This document shows positions 46,076-58,373 of a DNA stretch of 64,000 nt, piece by piece. The notes below the pieces were generated by a model. It ran no database searches and was not told the origin of the DNA. It saw only the letters and a list, made by a program, of their open reading frames with translations. Numbering within the stretch: position 1 is the stretch's first letter; each line of letters starts with the position of its first letter. The stretch comes from Marsupella aquatica (taxonomy: Eukaryota; Marchantiophyta): positions 17,918,001 to 17,982,000 of the forward strand of contig OZ316896.1 of assembly GCA_973895155.1 (NCBI GenBank). The letters are read 5' to 3'. Both the position numbers and the translations under genes were made by a program.

Positions 46076-47412
46076 TCCACGTCTAGGGCTTTCCTCCGAT
46101 TAAAGCTGTGCTTGTGTAATTGAATGATATCTTCACCCGCCCGAGAGAATTGGGTCGGACGGCTGTCCATAGTCTATTTCCTTTGTTGATGCAGAACTTC
46201 AAAACTCTGACAGAGAGCCATTTGAATATGATGCAATGCCAATCAATTTGGTCAGGGTCGAGTCTAATGGGGGAGATCTGAAACTGAGTGACTTTGGTTT
46301 AGATTATCTAGCTTGCTCCAGGGCATAATGTGCATGCGGGATCGATATGTACGTACCGAACATTATGCAACGTATTCACTAAGGAAAAGTAGCTGACATC
46401 CGTCTCCACGGCAGAAATTTTCAGATCTCCGTGGGCAATATATTTAATTCTGGGAGCATAATCGATCAAACTCTACGGCTACAATTTGAGTATCAACCTC
46501 GGTATTATTAATCAATATGAAATAGCCACGTCCCTGCCTCTATTGATGACGCCCGATTGACAAGAAGGCAGTCGCGAAAGAGAGCTATCAATTGCCGGCG
46601 GTGAACTCGCAATCTTCCGGCACTTACTAGAGGATCTATTATGAAGGAATTCTTCATTTGTCCTCGCTTAGTTGTGCAGTCGTCACATATTATTTCCAGG
46701 AGCGTGCAATTGCTTTGACCAGAACAACCTGATGGAACTAAATATTCATTGTGTTTCCTGTCATAGGGCCTGTGGTACCTGCGCAAAATATTATGGGCCC
46801 GGGCTCAAGATCTTCACAGCAGGGTCTGTACGATCGGGAGGGTCAATTGGGAGATATGGAAGTTTTCTCCCATTGGCGGATGTCGGATCAGTAGATCCAC
46901 TTATGACTTCACCTTTAAGTTGGTAATTTGAGGAAAATTGCAATGGTCCTTATCAGGCTTCATGTCTGGCGAATTCTCCATTGATATATTGCAGCTTTAA
47001 GTCGGTCAGTATCCATTTTTTATAGCGCAATGTAGACGGACATACAAGTGGCAAGATCTATATAATACTTGAGAAATGATTTCGTTCGGTGTGGACTGTG
47101 ACTCTTCGGACCAGGTGGGACCATAATCGATCGCTATTGCAGCTAAGTTTAGCCGGGAGTTTAGTAGCTGCTGGAATTAAGATACTGCTTAATTAGCCTT
47201 CGCTTGATTCTGCAAGACCAGAGCTCAAGCTACTTTAGTGCCAAAGGTATCTTCAATTTCTTATCCCTGTTTTTTATGCTCACCATGTTAGTATGTGAGC
47301 ATTTGAAGACCTAAAGTCTGAGAAATAGTTTCAATCTCTGAAAAGTAAGCTGCCACGACGGCTGAAAGTCCCGCTGAAAGTCCCGCTGAAAGTTCATTCT
47401 TGTGGGCGTCAT
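46076..47412. other. Intergenic, nothing recognised
   Basis: No gene. A small triplet repeat, GCTGAAAGTCCC, lies near 47360. The cysteine-containing frame at 46672-46926 matches no family known to me. Confidence 0.35.
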
Positions 47413-47688
47413 TTAAAGCCAATTTCCATCAAAGAGATTTCCCATTTCATTGAACTCTTTTACGACTATGTCGTTTTTTACTTTTGTCAAACCCGAGATG
47501 AATCTGTAATTCGCATTTTGTTCCAGATCAATGAATCTCGCATCAACCACTATGTTGTGAAGAATTAGCTTCAGATGTAAATTGCTTTTAAGATTATCAA
47601 ACCATTCTATGCCTTCAAAGAATAACACGGAACTCAAATGGGGTGAAATGGGGGTGAAATTTGTTTCAATGAGGTTGGCTATTGTCAA
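47413..47688 (-). CDS. Hypothetical coding fragment
   Basis: An open frame of about 91 codons with protein-like composition (reads ...ISPHLSSVLFFEGIEWFDNL... and ends LFDGNWL). It has no ATG at its start, is open only slightly further upstream, and ends in TAA. I do not recognise a family. It may be an exon, a gene relic or chance. Confidence 0.2.
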   Translation of the reverse strand: MTIANLIETNFTPISPHLSSVLFFEGIEWFDNLKSNLHLKLILHNIVVDARFIDLEQNANYRFISGLTKVKNDIVVKEFNEMGNLFDGNWL

Positions 47689-47964
47689 TTGGAGTTGGGT
47701 TAAATCGCAACTAGACGAAAGGAACTACGAGATAGGGAGAGTTGGAATTGTTGGGAAGAACTGTCACCAAAATATGTTATCTCGAACGAATAGTGGAAAA
47801 TGAAATCCTGTCTAACGAGACATATTTCAACAGGTCGAGGAACCATGATCACCAAAAATGTCTCATCTTAGGAGAAACCTTAACAAAAGTATGGTATACT
47901 ATACTCAGTACCAGGTGCCAGGTCATAGCGGCACCAACAATGGGGAGCACTGCCATGATATGAG

Positions 47965-48195
47965 AATGCTGTGCTGCTTGGAGAAAATATTGGATATTTG
48001 AACAGCGATGTGAAGATCTATTCCCTATATTTTAGGTCACGGCAAGAAATTTTCATTCAAATTTTTGTTGATTGGGGATTGGCATTGGCTGTGCTACTTG
48101 GAGAAAACATTGGAGGTATGAAGAGCGGTGTACATCTTCTCTGGCACCAAACATCTCTACTTTTGGTGACAGCAAGAAATTTCTATTCGCATTTT
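47965..48195 (+). repeat. ~115-bp tandem duplication
   Basis: GCTGTGCTGCTTGGAGAAAA starts one copy and GCTGTGCTACTTGGAGAAAA the next. Both continue to AGCGATGTGAAGATCT or AGCGGTGTACATCTTCT and CA(C/A)GGCAAGAAATTT-type ends. The frame reads AVLLGENIG twice, but no protein family is recognised. Confidence 0.6.
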
Positions 48196-49596
48196 TAAAG
48201 TGGAGAGATTGTCTCCGGTGTTTTCGTATGTCCCGTGGAACATGGATAAGTGTAGTGGCTCGGGGCACACCCTAAACTTTCGTCTCTGTGTGACAGAGGA
48301 ATACAATGCCGGAGGACATGGAGGATTCTCCCTATTCTCCCAGTATCTCCCTAATTCTCCTCAATCCTCCCCGGTATTGATAAATCCTTCCTTGCATTTC
48401 ATCTATATTGCAGAGGAGAAACCTTCAGTGAAAAATGTACGTGCTCCAAGAGTCTGTCGTCGTGGGTCCTCTCAAAATGTTGCTCAATCAAATTGTGCCG
48501 TCGTGGGTCTCCTCAAAATGTCCACTATCGGAGTTCGGTATCGTTGTTCTGGAGGAGCGTTGTGATGCGACCATCACTGAGATTACCTCCTGGGCCAAAA
48601 TGGCTGCCAATCGTGAGCAATTCGTTCGTGATGAGGTAGTATGCGTTCGCCAACGAGCTGGAACACAAATACAGTCCACTCGTGACTCTATGGATGTGCT
48701 CCACACCAGTGGTCATCATCCTCCGAGCCCGAGATCATTCAGGAAGCGATGTTCGCACGGGACAGCGTCTTCATAGGCAGACCTCAGTTCCGGTCATTGA
48801 AAATCCTCCTCGATGGATACAAAAGCCAGGTGTTCGGGCAAAAGGCGAGGGACAATGAAAGATGATGTTCTTCGAAATCGTGAGTAACAAGAGAGTAAGC
48901 AAGAAATAGAGATCCTGGCCGAGAGTTTGAAGACCCAGCGCGCAAAAACGATAACAACGGCGGAACCGTCACAAATTTCCCTCCAATGATCCATTCTACC
49001 ATCTGCAACTTGATGGTGAGAGTTCTCTTGGTGAGGAGATACCGTCGAGCAAACCAAGGGACTTCATGCCCGCCTGGCTGCCGGACAGGAAAGCCATCGA
49101 GGTCTAGTGGGAATTGCGAAGGAAAGTCTCAGATCTTAGACCTGCTCATCGAGGACAGGAGGCAAGCCCTTCAGTCAGGACAGACAGAGCATCAAGCCAC
49201 ATCTGTCGACCCTCTGTTGGGGCTGCGAGATGGGAAAATCCAGAGCCCATTCGAGATCTTGAATACAGGGATTGTGTTGATAAGCATCGAAGTTCTCACC
49301 TGTCGACACACAGGAACCAAATCGAATTGCACTGAACTCCGGGATATTGCACTGCAAGCCTCATCAACAATCCGCAGATCCACGAGAAGTTGGCAGCCCC
49401 GTTGATGTCTGCCGTTGTGGGCGAGAGAATGGGGCGAGAGAATGGTTAATGAGGATGACACACCCCTACTTAGAAGCTGTAGCCAAAGAGGGTTTGTGGA
49501 TGCAGCACTTCACTAGTTGGCACTTCCCACACGGGCGCTGTCAGCTACCAAGCTCGCAGACTATGACATTCCGGTGAATGCACCAGGTGGGTAGCG
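48196..49596. other. Left flank of the Mutator-like element
   Basis: Several overlapping open frames exist on both strands without a recognised motif or frame continuity. It may be an older retroelement relic, but no domain can be shown. Confidence 0.3.
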
Positions 49597-49605
49597 TCTA
49601 GAAGA

Positions 49606-50501
49606 ACACCGGGTTAAATCAACACCGCATTAAGGCTCCCCAGCCTTCTTGGGGCCCCGTACCCTGCCCGTCACTAATCCCAATGCTGCTGCCCGCAAGC
49701 CCACGCATCCGTCAATCATCGTTCTGGCGCACTTGAAACGTATTAGCCCCGATCGGCGACGAAAATTTCCGTCCATTTCAAATTTCACGGCCTATAGGGC
49801 GTGGGACACGCTTACCCGGCCTCCAGTCCCCCTCTATTTTTGTCACATGTTCTCATTCTCAGTTGTTATCATTGTGGTCCCGCTGCTGGAAATACTCGAT
49901 GTGCAACGTTGTGCGTTCTGTCGTCATATCATTTTCTAGCGCGCGCGAGCGTTCTGCCCAAAGTTTGCAGAGTCTTGAGCTCTTGTTTCTTGTCTCCCAC
50001 GCGCATTATCAAATGCGATTCGGCCTTTTCAGTTAAGATTGTCAGTGTTTTTCCACTGTGCATATATGTTTTTACTTTTTCTTCACCACGGATTATGTTA
50101 ACAATGTCTTTCGTATTAGGTTCTAATTTCTTTCACTAAGCACCTCAGTAGTGTTCAACGTTCTGTACTTGGCGCCTCTGCCCCAAGCAAGAGAAGATCA
50201 AGATCAGGTTACTGGCGACGTTGTAGTGCACTTTTTGCATGTGTGGACCCTATCACTATTGAGGAGCATTGTTCGTGGGACAGATTGCCTCCGTCATCTC
50301 TTTCCATGTAAAACGTGTTAGAACAATGGTGTTTGTGTAGTCGTTCTACCAGTCCCACACAGTTATTGGATGTGACGTACCCTAGTTGTAATGGACATGA
50401 CAGGGGGCGTGATTCAGGACCCACCTCTTGGGAAGTTCTCCGCATTGTCACTTGTTTGGACTCTTAATCAAGCTATCATTCCTTGGGAACGCCTGACAGA
50501 C
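49606..50501 (+). repeat. Left terminal inverted repeat of the MULE (896 bp)
   Basis: It matches the complement of 58374-59696 once the 426 bp of LTR and duplicated target are removed (897 bp). It carries the transposase start ATG at 50391 and its first 37 codons, so promoter and N-terminus lie within the repeat. Many differences from the right copy are C/T or G/A changes at CpG. Confidence 0.92.
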
Positions 50502-53500
50502 TTTAGGGATGGGGAGGGCAAAAGAGATCCTAAATTTGAGACATCTTTTTACATTAGGACTTCAAAGAAATCAGATTCTGAGAACACAGATTGGGTAGAG
50601 TATAAGATATTCTGGTGTTCTTATGGCCCGCAAGAACACAATGTCAATCTATGTGTTCCTCCTCTCCAAGGAACACATCCAAAGTCAGGAATTGGGAGCA
50701 GGCCACGTCTATGCAAAAAGAACTTCAACAATCACGCAAAAAGGAATTGTCAATGCCACTTCATTGCAAAGAGATTCAAGATGATCCCTGACGCTGTTCA
50801 AATCACCTATAGTAATAGGTACAAACTACCTTCTGACTCAAAATGAACTTCTATGACTCTGTTCTTGCGTTCCAGTTTGAGTTTTCCTTACTGTTCTGCC
50901 ACCATGTACTCTTCACATCAGAGTAAGTTATTTGCAATATAGTGTGTGTTCTGGCATCAAACTTCATTGAAACTATGTGATGTTGTTACTGTTCTGTCAC
51001 CAAACATCACTGAAACTATGTGTGGTTATTACTGTTCTGGTTGCAGAATCCATTGCAACCTCAGAGGCGACATAGTGCATGGTTCTTGGGAGCATGAAAT
51101 GGGGCCGCCATCATGGGGGCCAAAGTGTAGTGTTGCTCCATGGCTGACCAACGAGTTGCAAAAACACCTAGAAGACTTGTTGAGGGCAAAGTGGTCTGTC
51201 CTTGACATATATGACCTACACTGCCAGTCACAATTTGAGAGGGATGGTGATGATCGTGGCCATAATGTCACTGACATGGAAGTCACACTAAGCTTTGATG
51301 GTAGAGACGACCTTTTGTCAAAACAGGACCTGCGAAACCTGAAGAGGAAAATTGACAAAGAGTTGTGGTTATGGGATGACAATGACCAAGCCTCAATGCG
51401 GAAATGGAAATGCCTTTACCCTGAAAGAGTTTTTCTTTCCCATGAGTACTTGGAGGGACCTCCAGAGCAGGAGTTCATGCTTGGACTCCAATCACCTTGG
51501 CAGCTTGCTCAAATGACAAAGTTGTCTCATGGGTCGGTCTTGGCCCTAGACTCCACATTTGCAATTAACAAATATGGGGTCAGTTCTCTTGGTCCCTTTC
51601 CTACATTATCTTTTATTCATTTTTGTGATGTTATCGTGTGTTTGAATTACCGTTCTGGTTGATTTCTATGTTGAATGACATTATTGTTTTGGTTTATTTT
51701 TGTATTGACTGACATTACTGTTCTGGCATGTAACCTTAATTACATTTGTTATGATGACAGTTTCCTTTCTTTACTCTTGTTGCATTTGATGAACACCAAA
51801 TGAGACTACCCATAGCATGGTGTATACAACAGTCAGAGTCAGCAGAACATATTGGGTCGTTTTTACAAGCTGTGAAAGACAGAGCCTTGTTGACCAAACC
51901 AGATTGGAGTCCAAGTTGTTTCATCATCGACTGCGCTCAGGCTGAAGTTAGTGCCTTACAAGCAGTGTTTCCTAACATCCCAATATACTTCTGTAGTTGG
52001 CATGTCAGAAGGTATGTTTGAAACCACATACCACGGACCATTCTCATGTTTAGTTAACATCATCACTTATAGAGTCTTTCTGTTATAGTTCTACCCATTT
52101 CACTCACAGGTTCTTCCATACAGGGCTTGGAAGGAGAATCTGATCAAGAAGGTTCCCAACAGAGCCAAGCTCCTAAACATGAATGATGATCTTGGAGATT
52201 TAATGTATGCTGAGACTGAGGAAGACATGCAAGCCTTGTGGCATGCCTTCAAAATTAAATACAACTCTGAAAAGCTATTTCTGAAGTATTTTGAGGACAC
52301 TTGGATGTGCAGAACAGGTATGTGGTTTGCTATTTGGGATACGCCTGGCCATTTTAGTAAATTCTTTGTTGTCAACATGTCCATTCAATGGTCTAAGGTT
52401 TTTGTATTGTATTTATATCTTGCCATGTATTTTATTTTTGCAATGTTTTTGTAGTTGTTCTATACTGCACAAGTTTGTGTGCCTTTGTAGCTGTTCTGTA
52501 TTGCATAATATCCTGTGTCTTTGTAGTTGTGGAATACTTCAGAACTCCGCCTGGATCTCTGGTACTTAATGTTGTGGCATGTCTTATATTCCAGCAAAGT
52601 GGATGAGGGCTGTTTGATCAATGCCCCGTGCCAACCAGAATACAAATGGTGCAATTGAAGCTTGGCATTGCACTTTGAAAAAGATGATAAGGAGAGTAAT
52701 AGGGGCCATTGGAGCACGTCGCCTTGATCGGATTGTGAATGCACTTTTTCAAGTGATGCTTCCATTCTTTTGGTACCAAATTCGGTGCAAAGCAAGGGGA
52801 AGAGTCATCAACTACAAGAAAGAGGAAATAGTCTTGAATAGTCTCCACAAGGCAGAGCATCGAATGAAAGACCATCAGGTCTGTTTTCCTGATCCAACAT
52901 TGCCCAATCAGGCAATTGTGAAAAGTTTAAAACCTCATGGGAGAGAGTATATTGTGCGCAATATATATTCAAACTTTCCTTCATGCTGTTGTAAGTGGGC
53001 TGATGAAGGGAACATGTGCAAGCACCAATTGAAGGCATTGCTAGTGAGAGGTTGTCAAGGTGCTGTCTTGGTTCAACAACTAGGTACCAGGTTTGGTAGC
53101 CTCATGGGTGGCATCTCACATTTGAATGCGGATGAGAACATCCTGACACCACCTGAACATGTAGAAGTAGAAGGCCAAGTCGAGCCTCATGCGGTTTGTG
53201 AAACAATGGAATCTAGTCTTCATGTTTTTGTTCTGCCTAAAGAGAACCCAAAGCGGTCCCTCAGACAATCTGTGCAACAGATGTTTGATGAGATTTTGCT
53301 CATTGTGGAAGGGGATGCCCGTCTAACAGAGCAAGTATTCCTGGCAACACAACTTACTTTGAACAAAGTGAAGAGCCAAGAACAAACTAAACACCTCTCA
53401 ATGAAAGACAATATAGGTCCTGTGGATGCTTTTGTCAGGCCTATGGGTCTTACATCCAAGCGACGTCTAGGTGTTGTGGACATTTACCACGGTGGGAAGA

Positions 53501-53920
53501 GAGGAAGGAGGACTATGGCTTTGAGGACAACACAAACAAGAGAACAAGCAGCTTCGTCTCAAATAATTACTAATATGGTAAGTTCTATATTTTTTTGTTT
53601 GTTCCAATTTTTGTTCTATCCTGTATGAAAAACCAAATAATTGAAGAGCGGTAACTTAGCAACTTCTTGAATGGTAGGAGGAGGATGGCACAACACCATG
53701 TAAACTACCATCCAAGCGCAAAGTGGTTCGGGAATCTATCAGGCAGCATCTGAGTAGGTTAGGCAAGGAATTTAAGGACGGTAGGCGGCAACGTAGGACA
53801 GCAAATCAGTTCACTCCACCACTTCTTGCTCGTGTCATGCACCTTGGAGGTGGTGCTAGGGATGTGGACATAAACACCAATATTGACCTCAATGTATCCC
53901 TTCATGAGGAGGCTTCATGA
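50391..53920 (+). pseudogene. MURA-type MULE transposase with one in-frame stop
   Basis: Inferred exons are 50391-50818, 51047-51578, 51761-52011, 52124-52317, 52595-53577 and 53678-53920. The frame is continuous for 876 codons apart from a TGA at 52615-52617. The N-terminal region has Cys/His residues (LCKKNFNNHAKRNCQCHF) like a zinc/WRKY-GCM1-type DNA-binding module. The catalytic core has DSTF (Asp about 311), FIIDC (Asp about 377), FCSWHVRRAW (the MULE C..H motif) and NGAIEAWH (Glu about 490), making DDE. A SWIM finger CCCKWADEGNMCKH lies at about 599-612. The C-terminus is basic. The stop replaces a codon just before the conserved MPRANQNTN segment and fits a CGA-to-TGA change. The enzyme cuts and rejoins element ends in the nucleus. 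Unless the stop is read through, the product lacks the third catalytic residue. Confidence 0.88.
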
Positions 53921-54841
53921 TAATGAAATTTGGTGCTCAGTGACCACACACCACTGCTTATTAAGACCCTTTTAAAAGTAACTATAAGTTACCTAGCTAT
54001 TGACTAAACTCATTGATCTTAGGCATACTTCACATCTTGTGTGTGCAAATAAGTGGACACTAGAATATTCACATAAATGCAAGTGTATTTCTCATTAGTT
54101 GAATGTGAGGAGGACAATGACCGTCAAAGTCTACAAAGAATTTTCATATGCCAGAACAATCACACAAACACGAGAAACAATCATGGATCACAAACGCGGG
54201 GCTGCCAGAACACTAAAACAAGTGCAACAGTACCCTTATACTTGCGCAAACACGGGGTTGCCAAAAGAGTCACATGAAGATGATAGCCCTTATATCTGGG
54301 CAATCGCAGGGCTGCCAGAATAGTCACACAAACACAAAAACCCTTGTAGCTAGGCAAACACGAGGCTGCCAGAACAGTCACATGAAGATGGTAGCCTTAT
54401 ATCTGGGCAATCGCAGGGCTGCCAGAACAGTCACACGAACACAAAAACCTGTGTAGCTAGGAAAACACGGGGTTGCCAGAACAATCACACAAAGACGACA
54501 ACCCTTATATCTGGGCAATTGCAGGGCTGCCAGAACAATCACACAAAGACGACAACCCTTATATCTGGGCAATTGCAGGGCTGCCAGAACAGTCACACAA
54601 ATGTATAAAATGTAGTGGTGCAAAAGAACAATTGCCAGAACAGTCACACAAATTTGGCAATGTATCACGACAATTCATTGCAAGCTGGAGAGGAATGTAC
54701 AAAGAGCAGAGTGCTTTCACACTATTTGGTTTCTTTTGATGTGTAAATAACTTCATTTGCTACTATATAGATACTTGCCACGAGGCAGGCATAGTTACAT
54801 TGGACATGGTTCAACCATGACATTTCCATTGATGTCTATGT
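53921..54841 (-). repeat. Central tandem repeat between the two convergent MULE genes
   Basis: From about 54150 to 54660 there are some nine units of roughly 50-56 bp. Each contains GCCAGAACAGTCACAC and most contain CCTTATATCTGGGCAA and GCAGGGCT. Two consecutive units (about 54475-54583) have an exact 54-bp period. On the minus strand the frame stays open and reads a repeating VTVLAALQLPRYKG peptide, but no start or splice context supports a gene. It lies where the two transcripts would end. Confidence 0.75.
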
Positions 54842-57800
54842 CTAGTGGGCTCTATACTTCCCTGCCTGAACAGGCAAAGAATCCAATTCCAGGGGTGGGA
54901 ATTTTTGGCAGTCAGTCATGGGTCCAATGGTCTCAACTGTGACATTCTTGTCTGACTGAAGCTGAAGGGCTCTAAGCTGAATTCTGGTGGTTGTTAACAA
55001 GTCCCAATGGCGAGGGGCAATGGGGATGCCATCTGGTCCAACCCAACAATATAGAGATGGCGGCCATGGATGAGCATTGTCAATTGCCGGAAAAGGTACC
55101 ACTATCTTCCTGCAGAGCATAACAGAAAGTGTAATTAGCAAAGTCCTCTTGCCTACATCATACCTATATTCAGAGGGAGAGAATGGTTGGCAAGGCACTG
55201 TTACCTTGTGTGGTAAACCCATAGGAAAACTTGGAGTTGTGTGTAGGACTTCCGCCTCTTTGCGTGTAGTGGTAGCCAGACTTGTTTGCCATTTTTGGCT
55301 GATATATTGTAGCTTTCAATGAAGGGGATGACCTGCCCATCAATACCAACTACAGAATTGGGCAAAGCAGGGACAACACGCAGTAAATTTTCTGCTGCAT
55401 GGGTTAGTAGGAGGCCTAATCCAGCCTTCCACCTGATCATACCCCATGACTCTTCGGAACTTGGCGGTGTGATGGTCGGGAGCAATCCTACCAGAACAGT
55501 GACGAGAACAATAGTAAGTTGAATTCATTCCACAAATCCACAGAAAATGTAGTAAGTAAAAGTGAAACGACCATCAATCCTCCCTGAAGTCCTCTTATCT
55601 TACCTCCAATAGTGGCAAGAACCTTGAACTTCTCTGGGGTTTTTGTCCTTGATCCCTTTTTCCTGGTTGTTGGCTTCTTCTTGAGCCTTTTTTTCTCTAC
55701 GGAAGGAGTACCCTGCAACACAGAACAGTAATCCATAAAGAGTCAAAATTGCCTATCATGTATATGAACAGGAGCAAACAAAATTAAAATTGACAATGCC
55801 CCTAAATTTCAATGATATTGCAAGTCATAGCGACTGAACTGCAATTAACTTAGGGTGTTAGCACACTGAACTTACTACACATAACCAACTTACTACACAT
55901 AAGAAATTGAATTGAAATAAAGAGTGTTACCAGACAAAATTGAAATAAATTGTACAGTGCTAGCAAGTGCCCATACCTTAGTAGTAGACGGTACATTTGC
56001 GGCTTGTGTGTTTTCAATATCCTTTGAATGCTCTGTACTAGTGTGTACTCCAGAGGTTTCATTGCCTCCGTCTGGTTCTTGCTCTTTTGTGCCTCCACCT
56101 TCATTTTCGTAGGATTCTTGATCATCTGGGAATGTAGTTTCATTTTCAATGTAGTCTGCTTGTTCACTGGCTTGTTCGGAGCCTGATTCAGTGCCTTGGT
56201 CTCTTGCTTCGTTGCCTTCATGTTCAAAGGCGGATTCTTCATTGTTGGCTTGATTTTTGGCATATTCGTTCTGCAGGACTTCTTGTTCTTCGTCATCACC
56301 AGTACCTGAGTGTTTCTCTCCTTCATGACTATCTTCATGTGAAGGCTCTGTTCCATGGCTGATAGTGTCGGGGTCTTCTTCCGTAGCTTCCAAGACTTCC
56401 TTGTCTGCCACTTCCTACCGACCAGAACAACAATAAAAACAAACAAGTATGAATTGTCGGAAGGGAAAGCTTGCGAACCAAAACAAAAATAGAAACAAAC
56501 AAGTATGAATTGTCGGAAGAGAAAGTTTGTGAACCAGAACAACAATAGAAACAAACAAGTATATGAATTTTCAAAAGAGAAAGCTTGCAAACCAGAACAG
56601 CAATAGAAACAAACAAGTGTGAATTTTCAAAAGAGAAAAGCTTGCAAACCAGAAGAACAATAAAAACAAACAAGTACAAATTGTCGAAAGAGAAAGCTTG
56701 TGAAATGGTACCTCAGCAACAACCATCTTCTTTTGTTTCTTCTTCTGGGTGGGTTTGTCATTGTTACGAGCTTCCCTTCTTTTTGCTCTTTCTTCTCGGT
56801 CAGATTGAACTTCTGCCTGCTGCTCCTTTGCATGCATTGCTTTTTTCTTGCTCTTGGATGTAGGCTTTGTTGGGGGGTTTTCTGTTTCACGAGATGGCTT
56901 CCCCTTAGCCTTCTGGTTCTGGTTCTTTTTTGGCTTCTGTATGGGTTTTTCTATTACCCATACTTCTCAGTTTGAAAATTGGTTTGCTGCAAGTTGCATT
57001 CAGGCATTCCATCATCACTGCTCCAATCTTCGAGTTCACATTCCGGCAAACAGGCCTAACATGCAATCATTTGAAAATTCAGATCACAAGAAAGTTATGG
57101 CAGAACAGAGACACAAACAAACAATTAATCATGTATGAGGCAGAGCAATTTGGTAAGCGACAAACCTTAGCACGCATCTCCTCAGGATCAATGTCAGGAC
57201 TATGCTTATTCCAAAATGCCAGTGTGTTGTCCCTAACACTAGACAATGTGCTTGTGAAGGCAGCCGATCGCCTCTAGTGTTGGTACCTTTCTGTTGCCTT
57301 CTGAACTATCCATTCGGTTTCATCCCCCTCATGGTTGATCATCAAATTATGTGCCCAGCGTAACCACCATGTCAACTTCTGCCTCTTTTGCTTCCACACC
57401 CGTCCACGAAATGACCCAAGTGTTGATTCTCTATTATGTTCAATCGCTGCTGTACTTGGTGGATTCTTGAACATTTGCATGCCAGAACAGTGAACATGAC
57501 ACAAAACATCACATAAATGTTGTCATGGCAGAACAGTCACATATAATGCAAATAAAGTTACACACCTTTGTCGGGCTGAGGTCTTCGGATGACCTTTCTT
57601 ACATTCTCCTGGGTTCATGCGATGTAAGGATCGCATGTGATCCAGGAAGGAGGTTCTTCGGATGAAATGTGTACAACTATCATCAGTCATCACCTTGCAA
57701 ACATAACCAGATCCTGAAGTTCTGAGAAAGGAAGGGTTTTTCTGCCGGACCCAATGCACATTCTCTTGTGCCTCAGGAAATTGTGCCCATACTTCAGGTG

Positions 57801-57852
57801 GTGGGATAGGCAACTTGCTTTTCCTAGCCTGACTTGAAAATGACCGAGGCAT
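54842..57852 (-). pseudogene. Second MULE gene, unrecognised family, broken
   Basis: A multi-exon gene faces the transposase. The first clear exon, 57852-57566, starts MPRSFSSQARKSK and carries a C2H2-like pattern (YVCKVMTDDSC, then FLDHMRSLH). The next piece, about 57454-57166, has TWWLRWAHNL and an in-frame TAG at 57276-57274, after which the same frame continues to a donor at 57166. A lysine-rich segment (about 56930-56710), an acidic exon of about 145 residues (56415-55978), another basic exon (about 55713-55605) and a C-terminal part (55490-54842) follow. The C-terminal part reads LPTITPPSSEESW, then FPMGLPHKVTVP; joining these needs a frame change near 55300. I recognise no family. By position it is the counterpart of mudrB, which in MuDR helps insertion, but no sequence resemblance is claimed. 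Internal exon borders are approximate. Confidence 0.6.
56416..56710 (-). repeat. Intronic ~58-bp minisatellite, five copies
   Basis: On the plus strand, units carry GAACCAGAACAACAATA(G/A)AAACAAACAAGT followed by GAATT(G/T)TC(G/A)(G/A)AAGAGAAAGCTTG. It lies between two exons of the minus-strand MULE gene and contains the GTTCTGG motif in sense orientation in most units. Confidence 0.8.
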
Positions 57853-57858
57853 GGTCAC

Positions 57859-58373
57859 AACACTATAAAATTGTTGAGATCACACTCACTGCAGAATGAG
57901 CAACTTGCTGTCATAAATCCAGAACGGTAACACAAACAAAGAGTTTAGAGTTTAACTTTTATGGAAAATGATGATAACATGGCGCAAGTTGCAAGCTCAG
58001 TGGGGAACCTTCCGGCCCCGCTTCCGCCACAAAATCTAATCGAGAAGAGCATGGGGATGGTTGTCTCAAAGAAACACACCGTCATCGTCGTTGCAAGGGG
58101 CAATGTTGCGCCAATCTCTGCTTTCCAGCCGCACAATTGTCGAAACCCAAAAGAGCTGAAGTCTATGGCAAATTGAGGAAGTTACTGTCACAAAACCAGA
58201 ACAGTAACACAAATAGAGAGTTTAGAGTTTAGGTTTATGAAGAACGATGATTGCATAGCGCAAGTTGCAAGCTCAAACAGGGGACCTTATGCCCCATGCC
58301 ACAAAATAAGTCAGCATTGCATAAGAAACATAGACTGACAGACTTTCTCATCAAACACAGAGTCTCTGCAGGT
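57859..58373. other. Region between second MULE gene and right TIR
   Basis: A roughly 290-bp direct doublet is visible: CCAGAACGGTAACACAAACA (57918) and CCAGAACAGTAACACAAATA (58196) are each followed by GAGTTTAGAGTTTA, an ATG.TGAT..CAT stretch, and GCGCAAGTTGCAAGCTCA. It probably represents leader or intron of the minus-strand gene. Confidence 0.5.

Noticed and set aside
54378-54668. Minus-strand frame with repeating VTVLAALQLPRYKG peptide
   Set aside because: Period of about 54 bp (multiple of three) keeps the frame open by itself; no gene context between two convergent 3' ends.
57267-57276. The TAG in the second MULE gene as a removed mini-intron
   Set aside because: The only GT..AG pair around it would give an intron of about 13 bp, too short to splice; an in-frame mutation is simpler.
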